Source: CBDVAK01 sp965371945
Lineage (GTDB): Bacteria > Pseudomonadota > Gammaproteobacteria > Competibacterales > JAHEDQ01
DNA: 6,277 bases
NCBI GenBank assembly: GCA_965371945.1
Contig: CBDVAK010000210.1
Location: 1 to 6,277, forward strand
Direction: 5' to 3'
A program made the position numbers and the translations under genes. Shown piece by piece: positions 5,213 to 6,277 of this stretch. Numbering within the stretch: position 1 is the first letter of the stretch; every line of letters starts with the position of its first letter. The notes beneath the pieces were generated by a model. The model did not search any database. It was given only the letters and a program-made list of their open reading frames with translations, and was not told the DNA's origin.

Positions 5213-6277
5213 CTACCCGGCCTCGACCTCCGGCAGCGCCGCCAGTGCCGCATCCAGCGCATCATGGTCGTAGTCGCTGTCGACCAGCTTGCCGGCAGCG
5301 TAGTCATCATAGGCCTGCATATCGAAGTGACCGTGGCCGCTGAGGTTGAAAACGATACAACGTGGTATGCCTTCCTCCTTGCATTTCAGCGCCTCGTCGA
5401 TCGCAGCCTTGACCGCATGGGTGGCCTCCGGCGCCGGGATGATGCCCTCCGCCTTGGCGAAACGGACCCCGGCCTCGAAGCATTCCAGTTGCTGGAAAGC
5501 GCGCGCCTCCACCAGACCCAGATCCACCACCTGGCTCACCAGCGGCGCCATGCCGTGATAGCGCAGTCCGCCGGCATGAAAGCCGGGTGGCACGAATACC
5601 GAGCCCAGGGTGTGCATCTTTACCAGCGGGGTCAGATGAGCGGTATCTCCGAAGTCATAGGCATAGGTGCCACGGGTCAGGGTCGGGCAATTGGCGGGCT
5701 CCGCGGCCACGAAGCTCAGACGCGGGCCGCCCCGAAGCTGCTGACCCAGAAACGGGAACGCCAGACCCGCGAAATTGCTGCCACCACCGGTGCAGCCGAT
5801 GACGATGTCGGGGTAGTCGTCAGCCATCTCGAACTGCAGCATCGCTTCCTGACCGATCACAGTCTGGTGCAACAAAACATGGTTGAGCACGCTGCCCAGC
5901 GCGTACTTGCTATCCTCGCGACCGACCGCACGTTCAACCGCCTCGCTGATGGCGATCCCCAGGCTGCCGTTACTGTCCGGATCAGATGCCAGAATGGCGC
6001 GCCCGGATTCGGTCATATCGCTGGGACTGGCGATGCAACGAGCGCCGAAGGTCTCCATGAAAGCCCTTCGATAAGGCTTCTGGAGATAGCTGATCCTGAC
6101 CATGAACACTTCGATCTCGAGGTCGAAGAACGAGCCGGCCAGCGCCAGTGATGATCCCCACTGCCCAGCCCCGGTTTCGGTGACGATGCGTCTGACGCCC
6201 TCCTCGTGACTGTAGAAAGCCTGGGCGATTGCGGTGTTGGGTTTGTGGCTGCCGGCCGGACTCACGCCCTCGTACTT
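5213..6277 (-). CDS. trpB2: Tryptophan synthase beta chain, TrpB2-type (5' end outside window)
   Basis: PLP enzyme joining indole and serine to make tryptophan, or a TrpB-like relative. The frame stays open to the right edge (354 residues visible); the first GTG at 6265 is not the true start, because the residues before it (KYEG) continue the conserved SPAGSHKP motif. TrpB2 proteins are about 430-450 long, so some 90 N-terminal residues lie outside. In window numbering the PLP lysine is K12 in GSHKPN, the catalytic glutamate is E34 in ETGAGQWG, the phosphate-binding loop is GCTGGGSN (161-168), and the C-terminal serine is S313 in LSGHG. GQWG and SGHGHFD are typical of the TrpB2 branch rather than the TrpA-partnered TrpB1 (GQHG, SGRG). 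No trpA is visible. TrpB2 proteins often sit outside trp operons and have been proposed to salvage indole or act with other partners. The gene converges on the activator and shares only the terminator palindrome. Confidence 0.9.
   Translation of the reverse strand, partial: KYEGVSPAGSHKPNTAIAQAFYSHEEGVRRIVTETGAGQWGSSLALAGSFFDLEIEVFMVRISYLQKPYRRAFMETFGARCIASPSDMTESGRAILASDPDSNGSLGIAISEAVERAVGREDSKYALGSVLNHVLLHQTVIGQEAMLQFEMADDYPDIVIGCTGGGSNFAGLAFPFLGQQLRGGPRLSFVAAEPANCPTLTRGTYAYDFGDTAHLTPLVKMHTLGSVFVPPGFHAGGLRYHGMAPLVSQVVDLGLVEARAFQQLECFEAGVRFAKAEGIIPAPEATHAVKAAIDEALKCKEEGIPRCIVFNLSGHGHFDMQAYDDYAAGKLVDSDYDHDALDAALAALPEVEAG

Noticed and set aside
5264..6151. 295-codon plus-strand open frame opposite the trpB2-like gene.
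   Set aside because: It is antisense to a clearly conserved enzyme, and its low-complexity, His/Arg/Gln-rich product resembles the usual shadow of a GC-rich gene.
1..6277. CRISPR arrays, tRNA or rRNA genes, insertion sequences, phage or toxin-antitoxin genes.
   Set aside because: No repeat-spacer pattern, RNA gene signature, transposase or terminal repeat was found; the window is ordinary metabolic and regulatory gene content.

Overview
The window looks like chromosomal DNA of a GC-rich Pseudomonadota bacterium, most likely gamma- or betaproteobacterial. This is judged from the strong codon GC bias, a sigma-54 activator facing a matching -24/-12 promoter, and the gene families present; no closer placement is possible from sequence alone.

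Layout. Positions 1-3422 hold a minus-strand operon read right to left: an AMP-forming acyl-CoA synthetase (TTG start at 3422), an SCP2-type thiolase starting directly after its stop codon (1874-720), and a (R)-3-hydroxybutyrate dehydrogenase (670 to beyond the left edge). Positions 3423-3731 are a 309-base divergent control region. It holds a good sigma-54 promoter reading into the operon (3493-3508), an AT-rich IHF-like element, a cluster of TGTCA/TGTCT words and two inverted repeats. Positions 3732-5159 encode, on the plus strand, a sigma-54 enhancer-binding protein with a PAS-like sensor, an AAA+ domain and a Fis-type helix-turn-helix. At 5127-5185 a perfect 27-bp inverted repeat overlaps the last nine codons of the activator and probably serves as a bidirectional terminator. 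Positions 5213-6277 hold a convergent minus-strand gene for a TrpB2-type tryptophan synthase beta chain whose start lies beyond the right edge.

How it fits together. The dehydrogenase carries the catalytic and substrate-binding residues of characterised (R)-3-hydroxybutyrate dehydrogenases, so it should make acetoacetate. The ligase could activate acetoacetate (or a related short acid) to the CoA ester, and the thiolase could split that to acetyl-CoA. This would be a compact ketone-body or PHB-monomer utilisation operon that uses an AMP-forming ligase and an SCP2-type thiolase where SCOT/AtoDA or AacS plus a PhaA-type thiolase would be more usual. The divergent activator and the sigma-54 promoter form a plausible self-contained switch, resembling in logic the PA2005/HbcR control of 3-hydroxybutyrate catabolism in Pseudomonas aeruginosa. 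Residues, promoter and palindrome are read directly from the sequence; the pathway and the regulatory link are inference. The trpB2 gene appears unrelated and shares only the terminator.
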